Part shown: piece by piece, positions 46,162-58,907 of the stretch
Layout of the letters: the number at the start of each line of letters is the position of its first letter
How positions within the stretch are numbered: the first letter of the stretch is position 1
Source of the DNA: Lutjanus erythropterus
Taxonomy: Eukaryota > Chordata > Actinopteri > Lutjaniformes > Lutjanidae
Assembly: GCA_020091685.1 (NCBI GenBank)
Contig: CM034613.1
Span: 22,788,461 to 22,852,460, forward strand
Direction of reading: 5' to 3'
Length of the DNA stretch: 64,000 nucleotides
Position numbers and translations under genes: made by a program
Notes under the pieces: generated by a model
Seen by the model: the letters and a program-made list of their open reading frames with translations, nothing else
What the model was told of the DNA's origin: nothing
Databases searched by the model: none

Positions 46162-47184
46162 GTGAGAGAGATCGTGTGTGTGTGTGTCAGCCAGATGGGA
46201 GAAAGCAGAGAGTAATGTTAGCAGATTATTCATGGGGACGACATTAACTAAATCAATTAGATAAGAGGGTTTTCCTCATAAATTAGACTGTTAACTGGAG
46301 ATTACAATAACAGGCTGGAGCAAACAGCCAGGCGCACACTGGGTTTCCTGATATAAACACTGTTAACCTTAAATTGATCCTGTCTGGATGGCGTGATGTG
46401 ATCTTTTTTTTTTTTGGTCGCATAGACGGTCAAAAGGCTGATTTTAAGTCTCTGAAAAGTCTGCATCAGGAAATCTAATGATGTTATTCAGTATTTTTGT
46501 TGTTGGCAAGTTTTCATTCTGTTATTAACCATTTATTAACTGTTTATACACACGTACACGTCGTTCACAGGTGGGCTTAAAACAGTACAGCACATTTTTA
46601 CACGTGTGAAAAAAAAGAAATGGCAGCGTTCTGTAAGATTGACACATGTTTGAAGTAATCTGTCCAGACAACACGTTGTCCAGAAACACCTGACAGTAAA
46701 GGTGTTGATGCTGGCAGACTGAGAACAGTTTTAGACGATCTCTCCTCGAAGGCGTTCACAGTGTTGCTCTCGTTTGTACACATTAACAGTGACAGCGGCA
46801 GACGTCTTTTTCTCATCTATTTTTCATCGTCTTTAAAACTTTATTCTGTTCTAAAACCCTCCCAGAAACAGAGATCTGAAACAACGCATCTCTGCTTGCA
46901 ATCTGCCCAAACCTGCTAATAATAATAATAATAATAATAATAGTAATACTCCCCTCAATAATAATTGTGAGCAGCTCTATTCCTGTGTGTGAGACGGAGT
47001 GTGTGGGAGTGTGTGAGTGGGCGGGCGTATGAGCTGTGGGATGTCAGGGTGAGCTTTAATATTTCACTGTCACACACACACAATGTGAAGTAGTTGGAAT
47101 GAACCTTTACTGCCATTATAAGGAAGACAATAGTCGCTGTTCCTGCCAGGCTGAATAGCTGCTGGTTGGCTCGAACTGTAACAG

Positions 47185-47251
<67 letters not shown>

Positions 47252-48575
47252 TCAGTTTATATCTCTTCACATGCACACAAACAATGACAGTAAAATGGAA
47301 ATGAATGTGGATGGACCTCTACTGTCAGTGTTGTAATGACTAGGACAGTAAAGCAATGAGGTTGGCAAGACTTTTAACAGGTACAATTAGCGCAGTGACA
47401 CACACACGCTGCTGCACAGGCTTAGCCACAGATGCGGCTGGCGGTTAAATCCAGTTGGAGAACAGACAGCGCGGCCAGGGAGGGGGGAGAGAGACAAAGA
47501 CGGAGAGAGGGCTGGAGTGAAGGCGTGGAAAGAAAGACCGGGGACGGGGAGAGAGATTTAGATTAGGAGGTGAAAATTTTTTCGGGCTTGGCAGCGAATC
47601 AATTCACGGCATTACCAGCAGCGACGCCGGAGAGGCCTGGCAATCAACAGCTGAATGGACCTCGTTACCTCAAGGTCACACACCTACCCACACACACACA
47701 CAAATACACGCGCACAAAATGAAACCAGACAGCGGTGTGAAAGATCGAGCCGCTACAGGGACGTTCAATTTCAACACGCCGTCTCACCGTCGCGTGGATT
47801 CGCTCGGTCCAGATTCATCAAATGTTCATCTTTTACACAACGTCAACAAAGCTCGCCTCTGCGGCCTCCTCTCGGGTATCGCCGCAGTTTGAGCCCTAAA
47901 CTCTGCACACTCTGTCTTTATTGATGATTTGGTGGAGCTCAGTGGAAGGATTAGCTGGCATCTTGTGTGAGCATTGATTGGAGAGGAGAGCAGGACTTAA
48001 ATGAGACTCCTAATACTGCTTTACATCCCTCTGAGGTTTGAGACAGACACTTTAAGGACACATCTAGGTGCTCCTAAGCCTAATTTACACCTGCAAGTGT
48101 GAAGCAGTGGCTTCATTTAGCCGTTAGCATGATCCCAGGTCTGATTGTATCTGTCTAACATGATGCAAATCTGCGTACACCATGGATGTATTAAAAGAGC
48201 TGGATGTTGTCTGTTGAGTTGAGTGCCCTGCTTGGAAATGAACCAAACACCTCTAAGATCACACGTTTCATTGCTCTGATTAGTTGTAAGTCTACCAAAT
48301 TGTGTCAAGGGGCATATTTTGCCTATTTTGCCTATTTCACCTCACAGACCATTGCTGTTGCTGAGGGCACGTACTCTTGAGGGAGGTGGTGATTCACCAA
48401 AGATTAGCCACCAATGTTTGCGAAAAGAAGAATAACTGTTACCTAACACAAACACATGAGCCCTGTTTCCATCTCCATGTGCTCTCTTAGCTTGACTCGG
48501 TTAGATTCGGCGCATCAGTCCAGCATGGCATGGATTTGCAAATCCGTCAGTCAAAGGTGTGACCTTTAACTGAGT
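45451..48575. other. Non-coding with GA, AAT and CA arrays
   Basis: (GA)n at 45930-45978, (TG)n/(GA)n at 46121-46162, (AAT)n at 46918-46942 and (CA)n at 47187-47248. No exon seen. Two unique AT-homeobox-like stretches are noted in the findings. Confidence 0.5.
47187..47248. repeat. (CA)n microsatellite
   Basis: About 62 bp, pure. Confidence 0.97.
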
Positions 48576-48584
48576 CCAGCAGAT

Positions 48585-49075
48585 GTAAAATGCTGGAAAC
48601 TGAGCTCAAACCACTGCACTGACTTCCTGTGTGTCAAAGGATAGATTTTAAAATCCTATGACTTGCCTATAAAGCACTAAATGGTCTTGGGCCTGAATAC
48701 GTCTCAGCATCCAGACCCCCCAGATCAACTGGAGCAGGTTTACTCAGTGCTCCAACGATCAAAACCAAACAAGGTGAAGCAGCCTTTAGTTGTTTCCCAC
48801 CCATGCAATAAAATTCATGAAGACCTGAGATCAGCTGAAAGTATCAGCTCATTTAAATACTGTGTACTGCAGCTTTCCAGCAATTGTTTTTATGTTTTTT
48901 AAATGCAATTTCTGTAATGATTTAATTATTTATTGGCTTGCTTTTAGCTGTTGCTTCTATAATCTCAGATGCAATTTTAATGTTCTTTTAATATTTTATT
49001 TTAATGTATGCTCTTTTAAAGCACCTTGAATTGCCTTGTGTCTGAATGGGGCTAAACACACTTATTTCCAATAAA
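48585..49075 (+). mobile_element. LINE (L2/Rex1-like) 3' end
   Basis: RIDFKIL, then AYKALNGLGPEYVSA in adjoining frames, followed by the 3' region GCACCTTGAATTGCCTTGTG typical of fish L2-like LINEs. Several frame breaks; dead copy. Second such fragment after 28610. Confidence 0.75.
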
Positions 49076-51254
49076 TTCTTCATAATAAAAGTCCCTGGTT
49101 ATTTTGTGATTTAAAAGTTTTTTATTATGAAGCCACAAAATCAGGAAATGTTGGATTTTCGTCAGCAGTAGCTTAACATGACCCTTAAACGGGTGAAAAC
49201 AAACAGGAAACAGTAAAATGAAGCAAATATCTGAAAGCACAAACAGCGACACAGGGGACAAACTAAACTTCAAACCACAGAGATTCAGTTAGGAGAACAT
49301 GGGAGAAAACGGGGGTTGTCATGGGTTGGACGTTACCACAACCTGCCAGGTGCACTTTGGCCCCACTATGTAAGTGATACATCTCCAGTGCACCTTATAA
49401 CTGGTACCGGAAATGCAAATAAATCTGCCAAAACAATGGAAAAGCCCTAATGGATGACTTGTATGGATGGACTTCAACAGAGACCAGAATGTTGTTCACG
49501 CAGCTCTAAACCATAAATCATTCACTGGTTGTACTGATCAGGAACCAGATAAAGGTGAGGGCAGCATGTAAGGCCTTTTCCATGACTGCGAATGTTGCGA
49601 ATGTTCCCTGGTCTACCTTTCCATATCATCAGATTGTCAGAGAAGAACGGCAATGTTGGACATTTCTGAAAAAACTGAGGACTACATTCCTGATGTTTTT
49701 TACAGCACGCCCAATGCCAGCGTGTAGAAAATTCTCACTTTCTACAGTATCTAAGCATGACAGCTCCACTAAAGAGACAGCTCTGTTCTGTGTGATGTGC
49801 TGAAGCCTGAATCAGCACACACACACACATAAATGTATCCTCTTTCCTCAAGGAAGTCTTCCTCTGTGGGATATTTCTGAAAAATAAGCCCTTTATGCTC
49901 AGGATCCCTGCAACTCACCCCTTCATAATTTTTTTGTCTGCAAGGAAAAAAGTTGGCAGCAGAACCGGCTATTTTCCAGCCGTTTGGTGCAAAACCTCTT
50001 GGGGCTACGGCTAGAGCTGCGATTGAGCTCAAATCAGCCATGGTGCAATGGCAAAGCGCTGTGGTCTCAGTACAGTCTGATTATTTTGACCTCGTGTTTG
50101 AAGGTTCTGTCTGAAGCATCGCAAGAGGTTGTTTCTACGACTGGAACAAGGCAATCAGTGTTTGGCTCATTAGAAATAAATTCCGTTAATTAACGGGCGC
50201 CGCAATCGATAGAGGACAAGGCTGAGAGAACAGCGGAGAGGAGAGGAGAAGGCAGCGGTTTATATTTACGACGTGGCTGACAAAAGACGGAAGGGGAAAG
50301 CATCAAATAGAGCAGGGAGCTGATGAAATGAGAGAACGCTATGAAAAAAGAGGAGGAGAAAGGAGATATACTGCCTGACTAATATGGACGGTGTGGATTT
50401 CCATTTTAACCTTGAGGAGGAATAAAAATCCTATACAGACACACACACATTCACAGAGGCAGTCACAAAGACACACACCATCCTGAGTCATATATAAGCC
50501 TCTGGTAAGATGCTGCATCCTGCACGAAATCCTTAAAACCTTCCAATCATCGATGGAGTGAAATACAGCACGCAGAACCACATTATACTCCACTACAATT
50601 GTTCTATGAATTACAATGGTTGGAAAATTTGTGAGTCAAGACAACTTTTAATCAGAGAAGACAACTTCTAAAAAAAAACTGCGGGTGTGAATGCTGGCTG
50701 TTGAAAAGCTGATGCATTGCTGGCTTGACAGGTTGAACAACAGCAGGGATCTATGAAAGAAGTGGAATATTTTAATGCTTAATGTAAACTGAAGAAGCTG
50801 AAGATGAGTATGTTTGAGAGGTTTTCTAATTGACTTACAATATAACTAAGCTAAGAAGAAAGTTGATTAGTTTGAAAAGTTTTAATGGCAAAGTTGAATG
50901 AAAGCCAAAACGTATGAAAGATGTGGAATATTTTAATGTTTGATAAATTGATGTTGTATATTTATGATTGATTTATATTGCGTCTGACATGTGGGTGATT
51001 TGCGAGGCCTCAGTGTCCCTCAGATGTGTTTTTTTTTTTTTTTGCGAGGGACTGTCAGCCTGAAGAGAAGTGATTCTGTATGACGTGAAGGCACACTGTG
51101 TGAAACTGAATGACTGTAATGTTGCTTTAAGCTTTAGTTATGAACTGCGCCCAAGTGTACACACTGTACCAAGATGTTCTCTGTCTGCAGACATGTTTTA
51201 CTGAACTTATATACAACTCAAATTCTCAAAACGTTCTGTAAAACATAAATTAAA
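49076..51254. other. Non-coding, nothing recognised
   Basis: 50160-50290 is unique with palindromic AT sequence (GTTAATTAAC). Poly-T at 51029-51042. Confidence 0.4.
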
Positions 51255-51711
51255 ACAGAATGCATTAATGCTGAAAGGTACATGCAGGATTTGGAGCGAC
51301 ATATGCTGCCATCCAGATGTCTTTTTCAGAGACGTCCCTGCTTATTTTAGCATTCTGCATGCGTCATACCAGCGTGGCTTCATAGTAAACAGTTCAGGTA
51401 CTAGAGTGACCTGCCTGCAGTCCAGACCTGTCTCCCGCTGAAAATGTGTGTTGCATTATGAAGCGCAAAATATGACAAAGAGAGACCCCGGACTGTTGAG
51501 CACATGAGGTCATATATCAAGCAAGAATGGGAAAGAATTTCCCTTTCAAATCTTGGTGAAAGTAAAAATTTGTGTCCTCAGTTCCCAGGTGCTTAAGTGA
51601 GCGTTGTAAAAAGAAACGGTGACGTATCACATGTCCCTGTCCGAGCTTTTTTGGAACATGTTGCAGGAATCAAATTTACAACAAAAACAATTAACTTTGG
51701 AATTGGGGTAC
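51255..51711 (+). mobile_element. Tc1-like transposon, transposase C-terminal part and 3' end
   Basis: In the plus frame: ERYMQDLERHMLPSRCLFQR, then worn remnants of the WPACSPDLSPxENVW block (ACSPDL is eroded to DLPAVQTCLPLK by frame slips), YIKQEWER-like YQARMGK and VSSVPR. It ends TTTGGAATTGGGGTA, the family terminus. Several frame breaks and stops. Confidence 0.82.
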
Positions 51712-51849
51712 GAGTTTTCTTCATCGCCAATATTGACTGAAATTAGTTTATTATATGAGACAGTAAAATATTGGGACAGAAAAGAAGAAAAAGCAGTACA
51801 GAATATTTTATAACAAGTACAATCTCTGAAGCGGACTGGTGAGCAGGCA

Positions 51850-52560
51850 GGGATCAATTTCAGCAGCAGCCATGCAGGGCCGTTTGGCCATGGCCTTCAC
51901 AGTGGCTCCATTAGCCCAGACTGGAGTAGTGGGGGGACAATTTCACCCAATTTGTCTGGCCTCTAATGCATTCATCTCTGGCTAGCAGGCGAGCTCGGGA
52001 TGTTTAATTTCAAAATGCACTCCGTCTCAGATTGCCCATTACACAGCGACAAAGCGTAATCAATCCTGTAACCACAAGAGATTAAAGTAAAGCAAGTTAA
52101 AAAGTCCAATCAGATCACCTCAAGTTACTTTTGGAATACTTCTGGAATACTTCGCCTCTGGAATCAACTCAACAAGCAGAGAAAAAGCTGCTTATTGTGT
52201 GGAATCAGTCAGTATTTTAAAAAGAATAACACTGTGTCTTCTCTTTAACCCAAATATCCAACAGATGCAGCTGCATCCAGCAAATGTGCAGATGTCGACT
52301 GACTCTTAATTTTTCTCCTCTATGCTATTTTTACAGAACGGGTCTGTTTTTTTTGTTTTGTTTTTGTTTTTTTCCCCAGATCAGCTTGTATCTCTGAAGC
52401 ATGAAATGTTACTGACTTTGTATTTTACCCAGAAAACATTCAGATGTTGGTTGAAAAATAGTTGCAAAATGAAAGTTGTGCTGATGTCTGGGGACATTAC
52501 TGAGCAACATCAGAATATGTCATTACCACCTGGGCTTATTCGGCTATTCAGCTTACATTT
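51850..52560. other. Non-coding unique DNA
   Basis: No ORF or repeat recognised. 51850-52080 is discussed as a possible conserved element. Confidence 0.4.
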
Positions 52561-52599
52561 TTGTGCATATGTGCGTTCAGCAGTAAGTCTAAAAAAAAA

Positions 52600-52690
52600 A
52601 AAAAGTATACATTTGGTTCCACACAGGACGCAAACCCCAGTCTTCTGGGTAAAAGTCCTGTGTTTGACCATTTCATCCAACGTGACCTTC
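52600..52690 (-). repeat. tRNA-like dispersed sequence (possible SINE remnant)
   Basis: The minus strand reads CAGGACTTTTACCCAGAAGA then TGGGGTTTGCGTCCTGTG, the latter like a tRNA B box (GGTTCGANTCC) with changes. Weak; no A box of good quality. Confidence 0.3.
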
Positions 52691-52733
52691 TCCCTGCATG
52701 GACTTTGCTGCTCTTTATGCTATGTCACCTGAC

Positions 52734-52786
52734 TTTCTAGCAGAAAGCCCTGAGGGCAAACTTCTCCCATGTGCAATGAAAACTGA
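52734..52786 (+). repeat. Short dispersed repeat piece shared with 18830-18900
   Basis: GAAAGCCCTGAGGGCAAACT then TCTCCCATGTGCAATG. Confidence 0.55.
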
Positions 52787-52939
52787 AACAAGTCACCATC
52801 TGACCGTCCACCTGATAATGCACCTGACATTGCAGTTTTGCAGGACCAGGACCATTTTTGGCCTGGGACACAGCAATGCCATCTGACCAATGTTCACTAG
52901 AATACCGAAGCTAGTTTGTAGCCACTTTAGCATATATTA

Positions 52940-53470
52940 TATCAGTGGATGAGTTGCCATGGCATTTTGTACATTCATGTTCTCCTCAGGATCAATTGCA
53001 AATGCTAATGCTAACAAATGTTAGCATGCTAACATGCTAAACTAAGTTGGCAAACCTGGCAACACGTTACGTTGGGTATACATCAGCATGTTAGCCAAGC
53101 CAGTTTTCAAAAACTTGATTTTGGACATTTTGCTATTTGTTGCTTGCCTGTTTGTTTATTTGTTGCTTTACTTATTTTATTCTTGCTGCTGTTGCATTGC
53201 TGCATGTGTGCGCTACTTTGCTGTTGCTGTACTACCTGATGCTGCTGTAGTGCACATCATTTCAGACCCCTTTTAGTCCCCATCCTCTTTTCCTCAAGAA
53301 GCTCTTGCCTTTTGCCAGGCCGACACTGTACATAAGAATTTGTTCTCAATGACTTGCCTGGTTAAATAAAGGTAAAATCAAAATAAATTGCCATTGGCAC
53401 ATGTTAGCATGCTTACATTAGTATTTAGCTCAAAGCACAGCTGTGCCTAATTACAACCTCACAGTGCTTC
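52940..53470 (+). repeat. Fish dispersed repeat (GTTAGCATGCTAACATGCTAA family), split by a LINE tail
   Basis: AATGCTAACAAATGTTAGCA, CATCAGCATGTTAG and, after the insertion, CATGTTAGCATGCTTACATT with TTTAGCTCAAAGCACAGCTG. Recognised from memory as a very common percomorph repeat; internal palindromes on TTAGCATGCTAA. Confidence 0.8.
53095..53386 (+). mobile_element. LINE 3' tail inserted in the repeat at 52940-53470
   Basis: It ends ACTTGCCTGGTTAAATAAAG then GTAAAATCAAAATAA, a known LINE 3' end in fish. The host repeat stops at GTTAGC and resumes at ATTGCC exactly at its borders. Confidence 0.72.
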
Positions 53471-54680
53471 CAGCAAAGCCGTGGTTCCTACACCTTTTCC
53501 AAAGTCAAATTCAAGAACTTTTCAAGAACTCTCAAGGGGCATCTTCAAGCTTTTCCAGCACCTTATAGCTGTGGTAAACTCCATATCTATATACATGCAT
53601 TGAAAATGATCACTTCTTCATCACATTAAATCACATGTTACGCTGACGTAAGCAACCAAAATTATGTTGCATGACGGCAATCTAGAGAAATGAAAAGAAA
53701 ACATGTTTCAAAATGTGTCATCCGCATGTAAGGAGCCTTGGCTTCCTGTGCAACCTGGCTGAGCCGATATCTGACTTATTGTATTTCTTCATAAAGGTGA
53801 GACTGTATGGTGCGCAGTAGGAGTACAGTAAAAATATCTGTTACCATGGTGATCATAAATGAGCCTCTAACAAGGGTTCAGTATGCTTGTAAAAGACAAA
53901 AGCACCACTGGTTGACAGATCCGGGGTCAGATTGTCACAGGATCTGCTTGAACCCCGTCACGTCGCTTTTCAGAGACCTGAGACGTGATTAAAATATTTT
54001 CCACCCTCACCTGACTGTTCACAGTTCTTTATATATGATTTTACATCGAGCAGTGAACTTTGTGGAGACAATCTAAGCCCCTTGATGAAAATGACCCAAG
54101 TCATTTTAACATTTAGCCTTTTTCTTCTGCCAAAACCGAAAGTGTTCCTTTTATTTAAAGAAAGCTCCCCATGACCCTGAGGCCCGGCCAAGCCGTCAGT
54201 AATGTCTTTTAAAATGCCACAAGCATTTGGAAGAAAAAGAGACGCTGGAGTGAAACCTTTTTTATGCTCCAAATTACAACAATGACTCCCATCAAAAATG
54301 TCCATTACTGTCTCGGCGTGAGAAAAGGCTGCAGTATATCCTGTCAGAAATACGCTAATGTCGGGGCAGAACGTGTCGATGTTCCTGAAAAGAGCCGAGA
54401 CTTTTTCTGCTGGACACATGACGACGCTGAGACTAATTGTCCATTATGTAGGTGGGAGCGTCGGATCCCACCTCGTTCCTGTAATGATAATGGGTTCTCG
54501 CAGTTAGCTGTTAATTACTGCTGCTGCCCGCATGTGTCTGAGTGTGTGTACGTGTGTGTGCGTGCGTGTGTGTGTGTGTGTGTGTGTTCGTTCATTATGC
54601 TGAGCACGCTCGACGAGTGTGTGCAGCCATGGGTGAAACCACCCCTCTGCTGCAGAGACACAAAGAGAAAAGGAGACAAA
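53471..54680. other. Non-coding; one 149-codon frame of doubtful value
   Basis: The minus-strand frame 53970-54419 is the longest of normal composition outside the exons, but shows no family motif. (TG)n at 54560-54587. Confidence 0.35.
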
Positions 54681-54688
54681 GTTAGAGA

Positions 54689-55389
54689 CACTCTTAGAAA
54701 TAAAGAACCAAGAAAGGGTTCTTCGGTTCTTCAGAGAGAACCCTTTTTGGTTCTTGGTCGTACCTTTCAGAAAGGTTCCACTCGGAGCCCTTTCAGAGAG
54801 TTCTAAACAGAACCCAACATAAAGGGTTATATCTAGAAGCCTCTGTGAAAGGTTTCACCCAGAACCCCATATAAGAGGTTCTACAGAGAACTCTTCTATG
54901 GTGTAATGGTTCCACCCAAAACCCTGTCTGGGAGGTCTATCCAGAACCTTTCCATCTTCTTAGGATGTTAAATAGAACCCACCTCAGGGGTTCTACCAAT
55001 GACAAGGGGGTTATGTAATACCAAGGCTTCTACATAGGGTTCTACCAAGAACATTTTTAAATTCTGAGGGTTTTATCTAGAACGTAATTAGGGGGTTCGA
55101 CTGAGGTTCTTTTGATATTCTAAGGGTTTTCTGGAACCCACCCAGGGGTTTGTATTGGGAACAGTTTTACAGTACAGTACAAAGAACTCTTGACAAAAGA
55201 GTTCTCCAAACATTTCAACAATCTTTGAAGAACCCTTTCTGCCAAAAAAGGTTCTTTGGATGGAAAGGGCTCCTAATTGAAACCCTTCACAAACCCTATC
55301 TTTAAAAAAGGGTTCTTCTGAAGCAAATGGTTCTGTGTAGAACGTCAGCCCTTCAGGAAGAACCCTAGTGGAGCCTTTATTTCAGAGTA
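54689..55389. mobile_element. GGTTCT element, copy 6
   Basis: Left end CACTCTTAGAAATAAAG, right end CCTTTATTTCAGAGTA. About 700 bp of GGTTCT/AGAACC modules, roughly 45-50 bp apart. Confidence 0.85.
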
Positions 55390-55453
55390 CAGACTCTGAC
55401 AAACAGGTGTGGTTTTAGTCCCTGAGTCACTCTGACCTCATGACTGGTCCACC

Positions 55454-55486
<33 letters not shown>

Positions 55487-55585
55487 ACAGAGTGTGTGTG
55501 GGGCTCGATGTGGCGTAGTGGTGATGTCAGAGCACTTGATTCCAGTGGTCTGCATTTGACACCACCATCTGCCGTAGCTGCAGGG

Positions 55586-55652
<67 letters not shown>
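55454..55652. repeat. Two (CA)n arrays
   Basis: CA at 55454-55484 and a longer pure run at 55588-55652. Confidence 0.95.
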
Positions 55653-55655
<3 letters not shown>

Positions 55656-57544
55656 CACTAACAGTGACACAGTCACTGTGATAATTAATGTTATAAAACC
55701 ACAAAGTAATTCACTCAAACACACTCTGACAGCATGCAGAATGACAATAAGCAGGAAAATGCACACATTGTTACTATAGAAACACAGAGGAAACATTTAC
55801 AGTAAGTACAATATCTGACACAGACAGTCTACTAATACGCACACACACATTTGTATGCATGAATAATTTATTTATGTTCACATAAATTTAAAAATATCCA
55901 GCCTGAAATCAATTAAGATGCAGATGTCCTTCTCTCGCAGCTCCCTCTGCCTTGCCTTTGCCCCACACTGAAATTTATGAGTCTCTCGAGCTCGCCACCA
56001 AGCCCTGCATTAAATTAGCCCTGAAATATTAAATGCAGGCATTTGAGAGAGAGTAAACAGCCAAATATGAGACCACGGCGACTCTGAAAGTCCTGCTTTT
56101 ATTGTGTAACTGCGCTGCACTTCCCCAAATCACTTCTCGATTAATTAAGCAGTGTGGGTGGGACTGCAATACACTTTCCTTTGATTTCCTGCAAAATTTT
56201 CCTTCAGCACTGTAGGCTATAATTACCTATAATTTTAATAATGTCTTTTGGTGCTGTTTGTTTGTCTGCAGGATTTCTATCACTGCTACTGGTCCAAATG
56301 TCATTAAAGTCGGCGTAAAGATGTAGCGCGGGCCAAGGAAGAACCCATTAAGTTTTGGAACAGATCCCAATCACACATCAGAAAAACAAATTAAAAATGA
56401 CATAACTGATCGCAACATTTTACACAAATTCAACCAATCCCTGTAAATTCTGCACAACCTTGCAATTTAGACCAAACTGCAACTTTCCTGCAAATTTGAC
56501 AAAACATGCTTCCTGTGAATTCCTTTCTCTTATTTGTTTTATTTTGTCATGGGTACTGAGAAGAAGAAGAAGATTTGTCATTATTATTGGCATATTTTTT
56601 TTTAGAATTTTGCACACTTCTTCATTTACAAATAAGGCAGATTTTGCTTGATTTTTTTGTAATCCTGAGCCTTTTTGTTGAGGTTATTGAGAACATTCAG
56701 GACAGGATGCAGTTTTATTCTCATTGGAACAAGTTGCCTTTGATTTTTAACGAATTATACCAAAAATCGAAGCTTTTTTTTTTTTTGCAACTTTCTCTGC
56801 AAAAATGCCTAAAAACATTGCAACGTGCATCGTAATTTATTTATTTATTTATTTTTTTAGAAAAGTTGCTGTAAAATCAGGCATTTTAAGCTGCAACAAT
56901 CCCCCCCCAAAGAAATCTGTGATATCCTGGAGGGACTGTCATAAAGATTGCTTCATGTTTAGGACAGGTGTCATATCATGGTTATGTCAGTTTCATGACA
57001 GTGTCATGTCAGTCTTGTGCACACCCCTTCAAATAAAGCGTTACCAAAGAAATTAAAATAAATTACAAATGGTTCTGAGACAGCCCAAAAGCGATTTTGG
57101 AGAACAAACAAGTATTCTCTCTTTGAAAAAGAACAGTTTTGCTTGCTCAGTCCCATCAGAGAGTTGATTCCACTCGCTGTTTGTGTGAGGATTAGAAAAT
57201 GCAGGAAGCAACTGCTGAACTTCACTGCCAACCAACACATCAGTGTTTCCTATGAACAAAATGAGCCATCATCTTACGGCTGTAACCACTTCCTGTGTGC
57301 TGCTATGGTGACCTTTGCAACATGTGCACATCAGGTTTGGTTGCGTACCTCTATCCTGAAGTGGAGAGGAGGCTGTAAAGATGATCAGTTTGTAAATAAC
57401 TCATCGTCTTGGTATTGATAATTAACTGGTGTGAAAGTTGAGTTACTTTGAGTAAAGCTTTTGAGTAGTTTTTCAACCATGTTTCTTTTATAAATTGTAC
57501 AATAAAAAGTGGACAGAGCTTCTGGATCTGAAATCCTAGGGCAG
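55653..57544. other. Non-coding: unique stretch, then a dispersed T/A-rich repeat
   Basis: 55880-56290 is unique. 56390-56960 repeats TTTGCACA/CCTGCAAATT-type motifs and CAACAATCCC...ATATCCTGGAGGGACTG-type sequence, common in fish interspersed DNA. Confidence 0.45.
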
Positions 57545-57850
57545 CTGCACTGGCTGCAAAAATAAGAGTGATTTTATGAACTCTTATGGGAAAATAACCG
57601 TACTTCTCCCCTTGATTTATGACCTCAGTTTCTTCCGTACAGCAGGATGTTCATTATCTAAATTATGGTCCCATTTAGAGTAAAATAGATAATAAAGCAG
57701 GGTATGATTCAGTGTGGGGCTACCTTATGACCGACAAGTCAGTCTCAGCGACTCCATCGCCCAACACGCAGTACATCACCCACCAGCTCCACGCTGTCGT
57801 CCAATTATGGTCACTTCTGGTTCCAAAACACCAAGATGGCGACTCTCTCT
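57545..57850 (-). repeat. Percomorph dispersed repeat, inverted copy of the family at 18343-18690
   Basis: The complement reads TTTACTCTAAATGGGACCAT, then GAACATCCTGCTGTACGGAA, as in the other copy (AAATGAGACCATAACTTAC, TGTGCTGTATTGAAG). Confidence 0.7.
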
Positions 57851-58402
57851 CAATGAGCTTTCTAAGATGTCTAATAACAACATCTGGCACAGGTGCTGCT
57901 GGTGAAAACTAGCCTTTAGCTAACTCTGGTGCATTTGTATTCATTTGAATGTTGATTAATGTGCATCGTCCCTTTTCAAATGAATAAATAATTATGAAAA
58001 GAAGAAGAAGTGCAAACATTAATTGTTGTGATGGAGAGGGTTAAATGCAGGTGGAATTCACAGTTGGAGTGTAGCCTTGCATCATTTCCTGTTTGTACAA
58101 AATGATATAGTATATATAAGTATATGTATAGTGCATCATGAATTGAGACACAACTGAAGCTGGAACACTGGTTCACTCAATTTTGTACTTTATCAGACAG
58201 CATAAGGCAACAAAATGGACATCTACATAAAAATGTCACAGATGATTACTTTAACCTTCATCTGGAAAAGGTTGATTAAGCACAGTAGACTTTTTTTTTT
58301 CATCGAGCTTCACACTCACAGTTCTGCATTGTCGGCCTCAGTTAGGTCTTTAGTGTCCTGTTCAAGGGCAGTGTGATGGTGGCTGCTGAAGGAGGGCACA
58401 GT

Positions 58403-58433
<31 letters not shown>

Positions 58434-58875
58434 TGTATGAGTGTGTGTCTCTCTCTCCCTGTTCAGACACTTCAGCCTCTCCCTCGACTCAAACTGCACG
58501 ATCGCAGCTTCACCTTTTTAACCATTAGCCTCCACTCGTCTCTGCTAGAATGACTTTTGTGCGACCATATTGTCGGGCTGCGGCTAAACGTTGTATTAAA
58601 TATAATATACAAGCTGCTTGAGATTCTCCTCCATTAAATTCCAATATAAATTCCACTCAACGGCGGTGTGAAGGTAATGGCACTCGTACATTTCCATGCA
58701 TGACCGTGCACACTGGAGACGAAGGCATTTACTGGACTGTCAGATATGAAACATTAGTGTGTGTGTGTGTGTATTCTCTCAGCTGAGAATACGCCAGAAA
58801 GAGGTTGCTGGAGCTTCCGCCACCTCAATCAGCCGTGAACGCCTGTTAGAGGAGCACTTAGGCGACCTGGACACG

Positions 58876-58907
<32 letters not shown>

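Noticed and set aside
48050-48330. Possible dispersed repeat with CCATGGATGTATTAAAAGAG
   Set aside because: Familiar look, but I could define neither ends nor a second copy in the window.
53970-54419. 149-codon minus-strand frame of ordinary composition
   Set aside because: No family motif, no splice or start context, and the surroundings are non-coding. Length alone is not enough.
55500-55570. tRNA-like stretch (TGGCGTAGTGGTGATG, GAGCACTTGATTCC)
   Set aside because: A box-like start but no acceptable B box or acceptor pairing; too weak for a tRNA gene or SINE call.
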